A stretch of DNA of 20,798 nucleotides from Paracoccaceae bacterium (GTDB lineage: Bacteria > Pseudomonadota > Alphaproteobacteria > Rhodobacterales > Rhodobacteraceae): the NCBI GenBank assembly GCA_023254015.1, contig JALQYS010000008.1, positions 1 through 20,798 of the forward strand, given 5' to 3'. A program made the translations under genes and the position numbers. The notes under the pieces are model-generated. The model saw nothing but the letters and a program-made list of their open reading frames with translations. It ran no database searches and was not told where the DNA came from. This document shows positions 1-6,985 of the stretch, piece after piece (position 1 is the first letter of the stretch; each line of letters starts with the position of its first letter).

Positions 1-113
1 CGGCAGCATCAGAAGGCGGCCACAACCGGGTGCTTACTGTTCAGTCGTCCCGTCGGCATCCTGCCCCCCTCTCTTCAAGGAGCGCAGCTCTATCCTCTCT
101 TTGCCGACCAGGC

Positions 114-228
114 CTGCCCGCGATGACGCGAAATCGCTGCCCGCGATCGCGTGAAATCGCTGCCCGTCATCGCGCGAAACGGGCGCCCGCCATCATCTGA
201 AATTACTGCCCGCAATCACGCGAAACAC
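114..228. repeat. Five-unit 23-bp tandem repeat, probable multi-site transposon end
   Basis: The motif CTGCCC recurs at 114, 137, 160, (183, degenerate) and 206, exactly 23 bases apart, each followed by a variant of CGCGATSRCGYGAAAT. The last unit runs to about 228. Read on the minus strand the array starts TGTTTCGCGTGA at 227, precisely where the ISL3 transposase reading frame stops making sense. Regularly spaced sites ending in TGT/ACA are typical of ends bound by several transposase protomers (IS21, Mu and Tni families), so I infer the right end of such an element whose body lies left of the window. Bases 1-113 hold no gene I can recognise. Confidence 0.6.
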
Positions 229-484
229 GCAGGGGTGCCGCCAGCGGCGTGCGCCACATGGCCTAAGAGTTGCGCCTGTCGAGACGTCCGGCGCGCATAA
301 GGGGTCGCCACCGCCGCCTCGCGATCGGAGAACGTGCGGCGGCGGCAATCCGAGTTCAAACATCGCCATCGACAAACCCTGAGCTCGATCCAAACCGCTT
401 GGCCCTGAGCAGGAAAATCCTCGATCCGCCGGCACCTCCAACCATGTCGCTGTCTTGAGGGCGTCCCGCACTCAGGGCAGGTGC
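216..484 (-). pseudogene. ISL3-family transposase, downstream fragment
   Basis: This is the internal part of an ISL3-family transposase zinc-binding N-terminal region. It reads CPECGTPSRQRHGWRC, followed by an RIEDFPAQG segment and a second Cys pair (CRWRCLNSDC), which is the usual ISL3 arrangement. It is cut on both sides. The upstream codons lie beyond the IS256 insertion at 1857-1970. The downstream end breaks at 227, after which three repeat-array codons and a TGA follow. The DDE catalytic domain is entirely missing, so it cannot be functional. An ATG at 566 gives a longer open frame, but codons upstream of 484 are IS256 end sequence. Confidence 0.75.
477..484. repeat. IS256 target-site duplication, left copy
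   Basis: GCAGGTGC directly left of the IS256 end is repeated exactly at 1857-1864 directly right of it. Eight bases is the normal duplication length for the IS256 family. Removing the element plus one copy restores an uninterrupted ISL3 reading frame. Confidence 0.85.
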
Positions 485-510
485 GATGCTGTCCCTGAAC
501 GTGGTGTAGG
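485..510 (+). repeat. IS256 left terminal inverted repeat
   Basis: Begins GATGCTGTCCC, with GTGGTGTAG five bases further in. Matches the reverse complement of 1831-1856 at 20 of 26 positions. Confidence 0.85.
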
Positions 511-587
511 TTCTGGGAGAGGTGGTCACCGGCGATGTTCCGGTAGGGTCTGGTTGCTGACACCAACCTGGACCGGAGATTCCACCG

Positions 588-1787
588 ATGACCACTGACA
601 TGATGAACCTGCGCGACCTCGTCGAGAAGACCCCTGATGCCGATCTACTGCGCGAGATGATCGGCTTTGCCGCCGAGCGGCTGATGGAGCTGGAGGTCGG
701 CGCTATAACTTGCGCGGCCTATGGCGAGAAGGACCCTGCACGGCGGGCGCAGCGCAACGGCTACCGCGACAGGGACTGGGAGACGCGCGCCGGGACGGTC
801 GAGTTGCGGATCCCGAAGCTTCGGAAGGGCAGCTACTTTCCGGGTTTCCTTGAGCCGCGCAGGATGGCCGAGAAGGCGCTGACGGCAGTCATCCAGGAGG
901 CCTACGTTCAGGGCATTTCCACGCGATCCGTCGACGACCTGGTGAAGGCCATGGGCATGTCGGGGATCAGCAAAAGCCAGGTCTCGCGGCTCTGCGAAGA
1001 GATTGACGGCAAAGTGAAGGCCTTCTTGAACCGGCCACTGGAGGGCGATTGGCCCTATCTGTGGATCGATGCAACTTACCTCAAGGTTCGGCGTGGCGGG
1101 CGGATCGTTTCGGTGGCCGTGATCCTCGCCATCGGGGTAAACACTGACGGCCGCCGTGAGGTTTTGGGTTTGGAAATAGGCACTTCCGAGGCCGAGCCGA
1201 TCTGGACTGAGTTCCTCCGCAAGCTGACGCGGCGGGGCCTGCGGGGCGTGAAGCTGGTGATCAGCGACGCGCACGAGGGCATCAAGGCCGCTGTCTCGAA
1301 GGTGCTCAGCGCCACTTGGCAGCGGTGCCGTGTCCATTTCCAGCGCAACGCCCTTGCCCACGCCGGGAAGAGCGGCCGCAGGGTCGTCTCGGCCTTCATC
1401 GCCACCGCCTTCGCCCAGGACACGGCGGAAGCCGCGAGCACCCAGTGGCGCACCGTCGCCGACCAGATCCGGCCCAAGGTGCCGAAGCTGGCCACGCTGA
1501 TGGATGACGCCGAGCACGACGTTCTGGCCTACATGTCTTTCCCAAAGGAACATCGCGCGAAGCTGCATTCGACGAACCCCATCGAGCGGCTGAACGGTGA
1601 GATCAAACGCCGCACAGAGGTCGTCGGCATCTTTCCAAACGACGACGCCATTGTCCGCCTCGTCGGCGCGCTGCTCCTCGAACAGAACGATGAATGGGCG
1701 GTCCAGCGCGCTCGATACATGACGCTGGAAACCATCGCGCCGATGGGCGAAGATACCGTCATCAGCCTGCCCGCCGCGGCATCCTGA
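588..1787 (+). CDS. IS256-family (mutator-type) transposase
   Basis: A 399-residue DDE transposase that mobilises the surrounding IS256 element by cut/copy-and-paste. All expected parts are visible: a helical N-terminal DNA-binding region (about 1-130) with the NGYRDRDWETR motif, the first catalytic Asp in LWIDATYLKVR, the second in VISDAHEGI, the CRVHFQRNAL signature of the family, and the catalytic Glu in NPIERLNGEIKRR. Its length is normal for the family (about 400). The ATG at 588 follows GGAG by about nine bases. A second in-frame ATG at 600 is possible. With intact ends, duplication and active site, the element is probably competent. Confidence 0.95.
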   Translation: MTTDMMNLRDLVEKTPDADLLREMIGFAAERLMELEVGAITCAAYGEKDPARRAQRNGYRDRDWETRAGTVELRIPKLRKGSYFPGFLEPRRMAEKALTAVIQEAYVQGISTRSVDDLVKAMGMSGISKSQVSRLCEEIDGKVKAFLNRPLEGDWPYLWIDATYLKVRRGGRIVSVAVILAIGVNTDGRREVLGLEIGTSEAEPIWTEFLRKLTRRGLRGVKLVISDAHEGIKAAVSKVLSATWQRCRVHFQRNALAHAGKSGRRVVSAFIATAFAQDTAEAASTQWRTVADQIRPKVPKLATLMDDAEHDVLAYMSFPKEHRAKLHSTNPIERLNGEIKRRTEVVGIFPNDDAIVRLVGALLLEQNDEWAVQRARYMTLETIAPMGEDTVISLPAAAS

Positions 1788-1830
1788 TCAAGCAGGCCCG
1801 CGCCGAGCATCACGGTGACGATCAGCGCCA

Positions 1831-1856
1831 GCTACACCACTCCATGGGACAGCATC
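1831..1856 (-). repeat. IS256 right terminal inverted repeat
   Basis: The reverse complement begins GATGCTGTCCC and carries GTGGTGTAG at the same distance as in the left end. Confidence 0.85.
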
Positions 1857-1864
1857 GCAGGTGC
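1857..1864. repeat. IS256 target-site duplication, right copy
   Basis: GCAGGTGC, identical to 477-484 and immediately outside the right inverted repeat. Confidence 0.85.
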
Positions 1865-1970
1865 CATTCGGAGCCAGTCTGCCAGATACGACCCATGCAC
1901 CCGTCTCAGACTGGCGGACCTCACCAACCTCCACGTTGGCGGTTAGAGCCCAATGCTTCTTCGATACCAC
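1857..1970 (-). pseudogene. ISL3-family transposase, N-terminal fragment
   Basis: On the minus strand a GTG at 1970 opens MVSKKHWALTANVEVGEV and reads to RLAPNG, where the IS256 insertion interrupts. Joining it to the other fragment across one copy of the 8-bp duplication gives RLAPNGTCPECGTPS in one frame, a convincing ISL3 N-terminus with a short beta-rich segment before the first Cys pair. Nothing else of the protein remains on this side. Confidence 0.75.
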
Positions 1971-2034
1971 GGCCTGATCCCTTCAATCTGTGAAGCTCGG
2001 TCAGACCGTGACACACAAATTGAGGATGACCCCA

Positions 2035-2093
2035 ATTAAGGGCAAGAAATGCCGCCCAACGCGCCGCGTCTCATATTTAACGGCAACGCGACA
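2035..2093. repeat. Orphan right end of a Tni/Tn7-like element
   Basis: Bases 2036-2093 align without gaps to 20600-20657, the right end of the intact Tni element, with about 46 of 58 positions identical. Both contain TTAAGGGCAA, then a second TTTAAxGGCAA site 41 bases on, and both terminate GGCAACGCGACA. The orientation places the lost element body to the left, where ISL3 sequence now starts inside the inner site. The terminus coincides with the last native codon of the LacI-family gene. Confidence 0.8.
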
Positions 2094-3148
2094 ATTGGTC
2101 CGGACGATTCTCTGATCATGAGAGTCACGCGCGCCGGCAGAGGTGGCGCAGCTTCGGCTCCGTCTATCAGGCTCAATAGGAGTTTTGCAGCCTCGAAGCC
2201 GAGTTCTCGCGCCGGTTGGCGCACTGTCGTCAAACTCGGATAGAGGAGGGATGATATCGGCAAATCGTCGAAGCCTACGATGGAGACATCCCCGGGCACA
2301 TCGAGACCGACTTTGCGGCAATACGACATGGCACCAATGGCCATCAGATCGTTCGCACAGATCAGCGCGGTGGGGCGCTCGCCCGCGGGGCCGCGCAGGG
2401 CTTCTGCGGCAAGCCTCTCTCCGGACTCCATTCGATAATCGCCCGCGAAAAATGGGACGGCGTCAGGATTCATCCCCACTGCCGCAATCGCTTCGCGATA
2501 CCCGGAGAGGCGCTGCTCGGCGGTCCACAGTTCTGTGGGGCCTCCCAAGATCGCCAGGCGTCTATGTCCAAGCGAGGTCAGATGCTCGGCGATTTCGCGC
2601 GCGCCTTGCCGGTTTTGCGACACCACGCAGGGCAAGTTGAAACCGTGAAGCTTTTCATCGACCAGAACGACAGGTCCAACCTGTATAAGTTCGACCAACG
2701 ACTGCATCCGGCTGTTTGCACCCGAAAGATAGATGAGCCCGTCCAAGCGTTGGCTCCTCAGCAAGCGGCTGTTCCATGACTCGCTGTCACCGCTTGCTTC
2801 GGGCGCGCAGAAGACGACCAGCACGTCTCTTTCCGCGGCAGCCTGTTCAACGCCTTCCGCAACCATAGCGAAGAATTGGTTCACCAAGTCCGGCACAACA
2901 AGGCCAATGGTCGCGACGCTCTTGCGTTTGAGATTGCGGGCGGTTTCATTCGGCATGTAGCCCAAAGCCCTGACCGCATCCAGGACGCGCGCCTTGCGGT
3001 CGGCGGCGACAGGCCCGCTGTCATTCAAAACATAGCTGACGGTGCTAAGCGAGACGGCTGCGCGCTTGGCAACATCTTTCATGGTGGGGCGTCGCGCGGG
3101 CTTGGCCGTCAGGCTTTTTCTCGGCGCATCGCCTTTCGACTTTGGCAT
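2036..3148 (-). CDS. LacI-family transcriptional regulator (C-terminus from transposon)
   Basis: A 370-residue LacI/PurR-type regulator, divergent from the operon it probably controls. Residues 22-75 form the helix-turn-helix and hinge (TMKDVAKRAAVSLSTVSYVL to NLKRKS), and about 80-350 the periplasmic-binding-protein-like sensor domain (IGLVVPDLVNQFFA, ICANDLMAIGAM, VSIVGFDDLPIS). The family usually ends near RESSGP, residue 351 here. The following 19 residues, IVALPLNMRRGALGGISCP, are encoded by the Tni end at 2036-2095, so the native stop was replaced. The core is complete and repressor function is likely kept. The ATG at 3148 has a GGAGA site six bases upstream. The effector is unknown; ribose or a pathway intermediate would be natural. 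Confidence 0.93.
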   Translation of the reverse strand: MPKSKGDAPRKSLTAKPARRPTMKDVAKRAAVSLSTVSYVLNDSGPVAADRKARVLDAVRALGYMPNETARNLKRKSVATIGLVVPDLVNQFFAMVAEGVEQAAAERDVLVVFCAPEASGDSESWNSRLLRSQRLDGLIYLSGANSRMQSLVELIQVGPVVLVDEKLHGFNLPCVVSQNRQGAREIAEHLTSLGHRRLAILGGPTELWTAEQRLSGYREAIAAVGMNPDAVPFFAGDYRMESGERLAAEALRGPAGERPTALICANDLMAIGAMSYCRKVGLDVPGDVSIVGFDDLPISSLLYPSLTTVRQPARELGFEAAKLLLSLIDGAEAAPPLPARVTLMIRESSGPIVALPLNMRRGALGGISCP

Positions 3149-3622
3149 TCCGTTCTCCGATAGCGGCCGCGGGAGACAGCGATGTTCAGCTTATCGCACT
3201 CGGCGCAGCCGACAAAGTCTCGCTGAGATATAATCAGTTTTACTAGCACCTAGAGCTGCGCGATAAAAGTCGGTTCTTGACCTTGCTCCTTCTGGGGGAC
3301 GATCCGGGCTGCCTGTCGCGCGCGAGATGCCCACACGTGATCTGGGCTCGCGTCTTTTCGTCAACATCGACGGGGCGGGCGAGGGGTGGCGGCGCGTTTG
3401 CGCTATGGGCCGCGAGGGCGCGTTGATTCGAGAAAGTCGGTCGAATGGGTTCGATATCGGCGGGCGAGTGGGCTTGCGGAGGGCTGACCGAACTCCACGA
3501 AGCGCTTACTCGGTCCCGGTCTCAAACCCGCAAAAACACAGGGCTTTGCATCTGCCACCTTAGCGCGAAGCGTCGCGATCGGGGCGCGAAAAATGAACAT
3601 CTGAGGTGGACGAAAACAAATG
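3149..3622. other. Non-coding spacer between regulator and operon promoter
   Basis: About 470 bases with no convincing gene. Short open frames here have no family features and poor start signals. The part next to the regulator should hold its promoter; on the minus strand an AT-rich GATTATATC around 3230 is a possible -10 box, without a clear -35. An inverted repeat ATTCGA/TCGAAT with a nine-base loop lies at 3426-3446. Its role is unknown. Confidence 0.4.
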
Positions 3623-3650
3623 TTGACAGATCTGATTTCAAGTTGCTAAC
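3623..3650 (+). promoter_or_regulatory. Predicted sigma-70-type operon promoter
   Basis: A perfect -35 box TTGACA at 3623-3628 is followed after 16 bases by GCTAAC at 3645-3650, a fair -10 match. Transcription would start near 3657-3660, directly on the first LacI-type operator, the arrangement expected for a repressor-controlled promoter. The -10 assignment is the weaker part. Confidence 0.55.
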
Positions 3651-3659
3651 GTTCACTAG

Positions 3660-3673
3660 TAGAAACGGTTCTA
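3660..3673. promoter_or_regulatory. LacI-type operator O1
   Basis: TAGAAACGGTTCTA is a 14-base palindrome with one mismatched pair and a central CG, the usual form of LacI-family sites. It overlaps the predicted transcription start. The same pattern returns at 3739-3752. Confidence 0.65.
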
Positions 3674-3738
3674 TCTGATGTCAAATCCATAAAATGATGG
3701 ATTCTTGGCGGACCACTGATCGGCTAATCGCCTCAATG

Positions 3739-3752
3739 TAGAACCGTTACTA
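3739..3752. promoter_or_regulatory. LacI-type operator O2
   Basis: TAGAACCGTTACTA matches O1 at 12 of 14 positions and has the same TAG...CTA arms and central CG. The two centres are 79 bases apart, compatible with repression by DNA looping or a downstream roadblock. It lies in the leader 65 bases before the first gene. Confidence 0.6.
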
Positions 3753-3817
3753 TCGTGGGTGGTGCCCTGCGCCACTGGGGAGTGAAGCCGCGAGGCGCCA
3801 ACAAGGAGAGGAAGAAA

Positions 3818-5254
3818 ATGTCGCTGGGCGAACAGTTCGACAACATCATCATCAACACGGACAACTACAAACACTGTCACTATCCGTTGTACCCTAAAGG
3901 TACTGAGTACATTTCCTCGTATATCGAGTCTCGAGGAGGTGAGTTCCCGGTGACTATGTTCGTCGGGCTTCAGGCTTTTCTCCGCGACTATCTGATGCGC
4001 CCGGTCACTCTTGAGGATGTGGATGCCGCTGAATTCCTCATGCGAGAGCAGGGGATGCACTTCAACCGCGAGAACTGGATGGGCATCATCAACGATCACG
4101 GCGGCTATCTGCCGGTCGAGATCGAGGCCGTGGCGGAGGGCACGGTTCTTCCTGCCAAGAACGTCCTGGTTCAGATCATCAACACCGATCCGAAGTATTT
4201 CTGGGCGACGAGCTTTTTCGAGACCGCCTTGCTGCGCGCGGTGTGGTACCCCACGACCGTCGGCACGCTGAGCTGGATGTGCAAGCAGGTGATCCGCACC
4301 GCGCTTGAGCGCACCTCGGACAACGTGCACCTGCTGCGGCACATGCTGCACGATTACGGCGCGCGTGGGGTGAGTTCGCAGCAGTCAGCTGCATTGGGCG
4401 GCCTGGCTCATCTGGTTAACTTCAGTCAGAGTGATACAACACCGGGTATCCTTGCAGCCAAACGCTGGTATAACGCTGTAGATCCTTCCAACTCAGGGCC
4501 TAACTCAGAACACGCCGGCTTCACAGCTTGGGGGCGCGAAGGAGAGGTCGACGCGATCCGTAACATGCTTGAGGTCCATCGTGATCACGGCTTCGCGCTC
4601 GTGCTGACGGACACCTATGATCACGAAAACTGCGTCAAAAACATCCTCGGTGGAGAGTTGAAGGAGATGATTCAGAACTTCCCTGGGCTGGTGGGTGCGC
4701 GTCCAGATTCCGGGGAAATCGTCGAAGTTACCGCTGATACAACAGAGTGGCTTATGGATGCATTTGGCTACGAGACGAACAGCAAAGGCTTTAAGATCCT
4801 GCCACCATTCATTCGTGTGGTTCAGGGTGACGGTGTGACGGTTAAGAGCTTGCCGCGCGTTTATGCTGAGCTTGAGCGTCGTGGCCTTGCCGCGGATAAC
4901 GCGATCTTTGGTATGGGCGGTGGTCTGCTCCAGCACTGTGATCGCGATACAAACCGCTTTGCGCAAAAAGCGAGTGCCGTATGCGTAAACGGAGAGTGGC
5001 GCGACATTTCAAAAAGCCCGAAAGGCGAGCAATACAAGACATCTAAGGCAGGTCGGCTTGCGCTGATCAAAGAGAATGGCGAATTCAAAACGGTACGTCG
5101 CGAATCTGTCAGCCCTGAGCAAAATCTGCTCCAGCCAGTATTCCGAAACGGCAAACTGCTCAAGAAATGGGACTTTTCCGAGTTGATCGAGGCAAGTGAA
5201 GCGCCGGTTCCTCAGGAGTGGTACCAAAGCTGGCTTGATGCCTCTGTAAGCTGA
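3818..5254 (+). CDS. nadV: Nicotinamide phosphoribosyltransferase (NAMPT/NadV)
   Basis: A 478-residue enzyme forming NMN from nicotinamide and PRPP, with ATP-coupled turnover, in the cytoplasm. Family landmarks are intact: DNYKHCHY near the N-terminus (nicotinamide-stacking Tyr), LHDYGARGVSS, SDT with the Asp linked to nicotinamide preference, the phospho-accepting His in SEHAGFTAWG, RPDSG for ribose/phosphate binding, VIQGDG-like VVQGDGV and the FGMGGGLLQ phosphate loop. Length fits the NAMPT family (about 470-490) rather than nicotinate phosphoribosyltransferases. The ATG at 3818 is preceded by AAGGAGAGG at ideal spacing. It is first in the operon; the PRPP synthetase and ribokinase downstream can make its co-substrate. 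Third-position GC changes abruptly within the gene (see findings). Confidence 0.95.
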   Translation: MSLGEQFDNIIINTDNYKHCHYPLYPKGTEYISSYIESRGGEFPVTMFVGLQAFLRDYLMRPVTLEDVDAAEFLMREQGMHFNRENWMGIINDHGGYLPVEIEAVAEGTVLPAKNVLVQIINTDPKYFWATSFFETALLRAVWYPTTVGTLSWMCKQVIRTALERTSDNVHLLRHMLHDYGARGVSSQQSAALGGLAHLVNFSQSDTTPGILAAKRWYNAVDPSNSGPNSEHAGFTAWGREGEVDAIRNMLEVHRDHGFALVLTDTYDHENCVKNILGGELKEMIQNFPGLVGARPDSGEIVEVTADTTEWLMDAFGYETNSKGFKILPPFIRVVQGDGVTVKSLPRVYAELERRGLAADNAIFGMGGGLLQHCDRDTNRFAQKASAVCVNGEWRDISKSPKGEQYKTSKAGRLALIKENGEFKTVRRESVSPEQNLLQPVFRNGKLLKKWDFSELIEASEAPVPQEWYQSWLDASVS

Positions 5255-5272
5255 GGCTGCTCCTGAAACCTG

Positions 5273-5304
5273 ACGGAGCCGCCGGTAATAACAGGTGGCT
5301 CCGT
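5273..5304 (+). terminator. Intercistronic hairpin after nadV
   Basis: ACGGAGCCGCC pairs with GGTGGCTCCGT (11 pairs, one G-U) around a ten-base loop, 18 bases after the nadV stop. It is followed by TTAAAAT rather than a T run, so a partial terminator or an mRNA-stabilising element is more likely than full termination. Confidence 0.5.
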
Positions 5305-5386
5305 TAAAATCTGGTTGCTTCAGCCGAAAGTGCAAAGGCAACTTTGAAACATCTGCTTAACCGAAAACACAGCGAAGGAGCACAGG

Positions 5387-6481
5387 ATGGGAATGAAATT
5401 TTGGGTGACAGCCCCTTTCTTTTATCCGGATATGAGCAAGCCTTGGTCCGAAGTCCTCGATAGCATGCTGCGCATTGTAGATGCAGCTGAAGAATACGGT
5501 TTCGAGGGTATCACCATCAACGAGAACCAATTTCAGAACTACGTCTGCAACCCCTCTGCGATGATGTTTTCTGCTGTTGCAGCCCAACGAACAAAGCGGC
5601 TTCGTATTGTTCCTGGCGTGGTTGTTCTTCCGGCCTATAATCCTTTGCTTGTTGCATCACAGATGTGCCTTCTTGATCACCTTGCGCCTGGCCGTACTGG
5701 TCTTGGCGTTGCGCGTGGGGGGAGCCGGTTGCAGCTTGAACGGCTTGGCATCGAGCCCAAAGATCAGCGCCCTATGTATGATGAGGGTTTGAAGGTTATT
5801 CGCGGCCTTTTCGAAAATGATGATTTCTCGTTTGATGGGGACTACTTCTCGTTCCCGCCAACGACGCTTGTGCCGAAACCCGCCACTTTGCCCCATCCTG
5901 AAATCTGGGTCGCTTCGCAGAGCATCTCGGGCGTTCGCAGCGTTGCTCAGCAGGGTCTGAACCTGATCACCGCGCCGAACTATGGGAATTTCGAGCCCTA
6001 TGGTGATCTTGAAGAACTGGTCGAGAGTTACAACGACGAGTGCAAAAAGAGCGGCCAGCAGCGCGGACAGGTTATGGTTTTGCGCCACACTTGGCTTGGA
6101 CGCACCGAAGAAGAAGCACTGGAATATTTCGACGACGTTGTCTCGGAGTATAACTACTACATGGCGCTCGTTAAGGGCCCCGGGACTGTCGACACGAAAG
6201 AAGACAGGCTGGCCACTCGGGATGTCGGTGAAAGTCGAAACTACGTGTTCCGCGGGAAAATGACCCCGGAAAACCATCAGATTTCCAAGGAAAATCTGTT
6301 GGAGAAATACGCTGATCCGATCCTGACAACCCCCGAAAAGATGATCGAGCGCATGAAGAGCTACGAGAAGATTGGCGTCGATCACATGGCCTGTCTGATC
6401 GCGGTGGGCATGCCGACCGATGCGATCATCGCAAATATGAAAATGATGTCCGAAGAGGTCTTCCCCGCCTTTGCAGACTGA
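5387..6481 (+). CDS. Luciferase-like FMN-dependent monooxygenase
   Basis: A 364-residue member of the bacterial-luciferase-like (LLM) TIM-barrel flavoenzymes, which use reduced FMN from a partner reductase and O2 to oxidise or cleave organic substrates. Recognisable parts are the N-terminal WVTAPFFYP strand, ITINENQF in place of the usual E-H-H motif, the conserved LAPGRTGLGVARGGSR flavin-phosphate segment, EIWVASQS, and a C-terminal TTPEKMIERMKSYEKIGVDH helix pair. The ATG at 5387 follows AAGGAG. The flavin-reductase fusion encoded at 13868 is the obvious electron donor. The family includes alkanesulfonate, pyrimidine (RutA) and riboflavin-cleaving (RcaE) enzymes; I cannot decide which substrate applies. 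It uses more A/T-ending codons than later genes. Confidence 0.9.
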   Translation: MGMKFWVTAPFFYPDMSKPWSEVLDSMLRIVDAAEEYGFEGITINENQFQNYVCNPSAMMFSAVAAQRTKRLRIVPGVVVLPAYNPLLVASQMCLLDHLAPGRTGLGVARGGSRLQLERLGIEPKDQRPMYDEGLKVIRGLFENDDFSFDGDYFSFPPTTLVPKPATLPHPEIWVASQSISGVRSVAQQGLNLITAPNYGNFEPYGDLEELVESYNDECKKSGQQRGQVMVLRHTWLGRTEEEALEYFDDVVSEYNYYMALVKGPGTVDTKEDRLATRDVGESRNYVFRGKMTPENHQISKENLLEKYADPILTTPEKMIERMKSYEKIGVDHMACLIAVGMPTDAIIANMKMMSEEVFPAFAD

Positions 6482-6505
6482 GCTGCCTGGGCGTGATGGA
6501 CAAAG

Positions 6506-6547
6506 CCGGTCGAGCATGAGGGATCTCCCACTCTCGCGCTCGACCGG
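6506..6547 (+). other. Intercistronic 10-bp perfect stem-loop
   Basis: CCGGTCGAGC and GCTCGACCGG pair perfectly around a 22-base loop that itself contains GGGA/TCCC. It lies between the monooxygenase and NIPSNAP genes and lacks a T run. Likely an mRNA processing or stability element. Confidence 0.5.
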
Positions 6548-6578
6548 GGCCGAAAGCTGCACCTGAAAGGAGAAACGC

Positions 6579-6935
6579 GTGATCAACGAAGTGCGAGAAT
6601 ACGTTCCAATGCCGGGACGGCTGGGCGACGCTATTGACCTGCTCAAGACGACCGTCTTTCCGCTTTTCCGCCGCCACAACATGGAGGTCGTGCAGGCCGG
6701 ATTTACCACGCTGGGTGATCATTCCTTCGGCGAGATCGTCTACACGATGCGGTTCGAGAACCTCGCTGAGCTTGAGGAAAAGTGGAACGCATTTCTGGCT
6801 GATCCTGATTGGGCGCCCGCACTTGCCGCGCGCGAGAAGGATGGCCCGCTATACAAGTCCATTCAGCGTCGTGTGCTGAACGCCGACCCCTTCGAGGATG
6901 CATTGCGAAGTCGCACGGATCATTCGCCATCCTGA
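6579..6935 (+). CDS. NIPSNAP-family protein
   Basis: A 118-residue protein with the NIPSNAP ferredoxin-like alpha/beta fold: INEVREYVPMPGRLGDAIDL at the N-terminus and the typical W-x-F-x-D pattern (KWNAFLADPDWAPALAAREKDGPL). Members are small dimeric proteins, often found beside oxidoreductases, with mostly unknown biochemical roles. GTG at 6579 is chosen because AAAGGAG lies just upstream and the family motif starts at once. It sits directly after the monooxygenase and may assist or bind its substrate or product; that is inference. Confidence 0.8.
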   Translation: MINEVREYVPMPGRLGDAIDLLKTTVFPLFRRHNMEVVQAGFTTLGDHSFGEIVYTMRFENLAELEEKWNAFLADPDWAPALAAREKDGPLYKSIQRRVLNADPFEDALRSRTDHSPS

Positions 6936-6985
6936 CCATTTCGCGCGCCGTACACAGCTGCCAACACCATAAGGCCACTTGCACC

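Larger units (their letters stand above)
485..1856 (+). mobile_element. Complete IS256-family insertion sequence
   Basis: A 1372-bp element with one transposase gene, imperfect terminal inverted repeats and an 8-bp target duplication. The left end (485-510) and the reverse complement of the right end (1831-1856) share GATGCTGTCCC and then GTGGTGTAG at the same spacing, 20 of 26 positions. It interrupts an ISL3 transposase gene in the opposite orientation. The matching duplication shows simple transposition with no later rearrangement across the element. Confidence 0.88.
228..2034 (-). mobile_element. ISL3-family element remnant carrying IS256
   Basis: The outer part of an ISL3 element. The minus-strand sequence from 2034 starts GGGGTCATCCTCAATTTGTG, a plausible terminal repeat, followed by the transposase start at 1970. 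The gene is split by IS256 and ends at 228 where the 23-bp repeat array begins, so the distal end and most of the transposase are lost. The proximal end abuts the Tni end at about 2035. The exact boundary is an inference because no partner inverted repeat is present to confirm it. Confidence 0.5.

Noticed and set aside
114..228. CRISPR array
   Set aside because: The 23-bp units follow each other directly with no spacers, and no cas gene is present.
645..1568. Minus-strand open frame of 307 codons over the IS256 transposase
   Set aside because: A mirror of the transposase gene with no recognisable domain.
3327..3678. Small plus-strand open frames of 77-78 codons in the regulator-operon spacer
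   Set aside because: No family resemblance and weak starts, and the second runs through the predicted promoter and operator.
5657..6709. Long minus-strand open frame (350 codons) over the monooxygenase gene
   Set aside because: It overlaps a well-supported gene, shows no family features and has no ribosome site; such antisense frames are common in GC-rich DNA.
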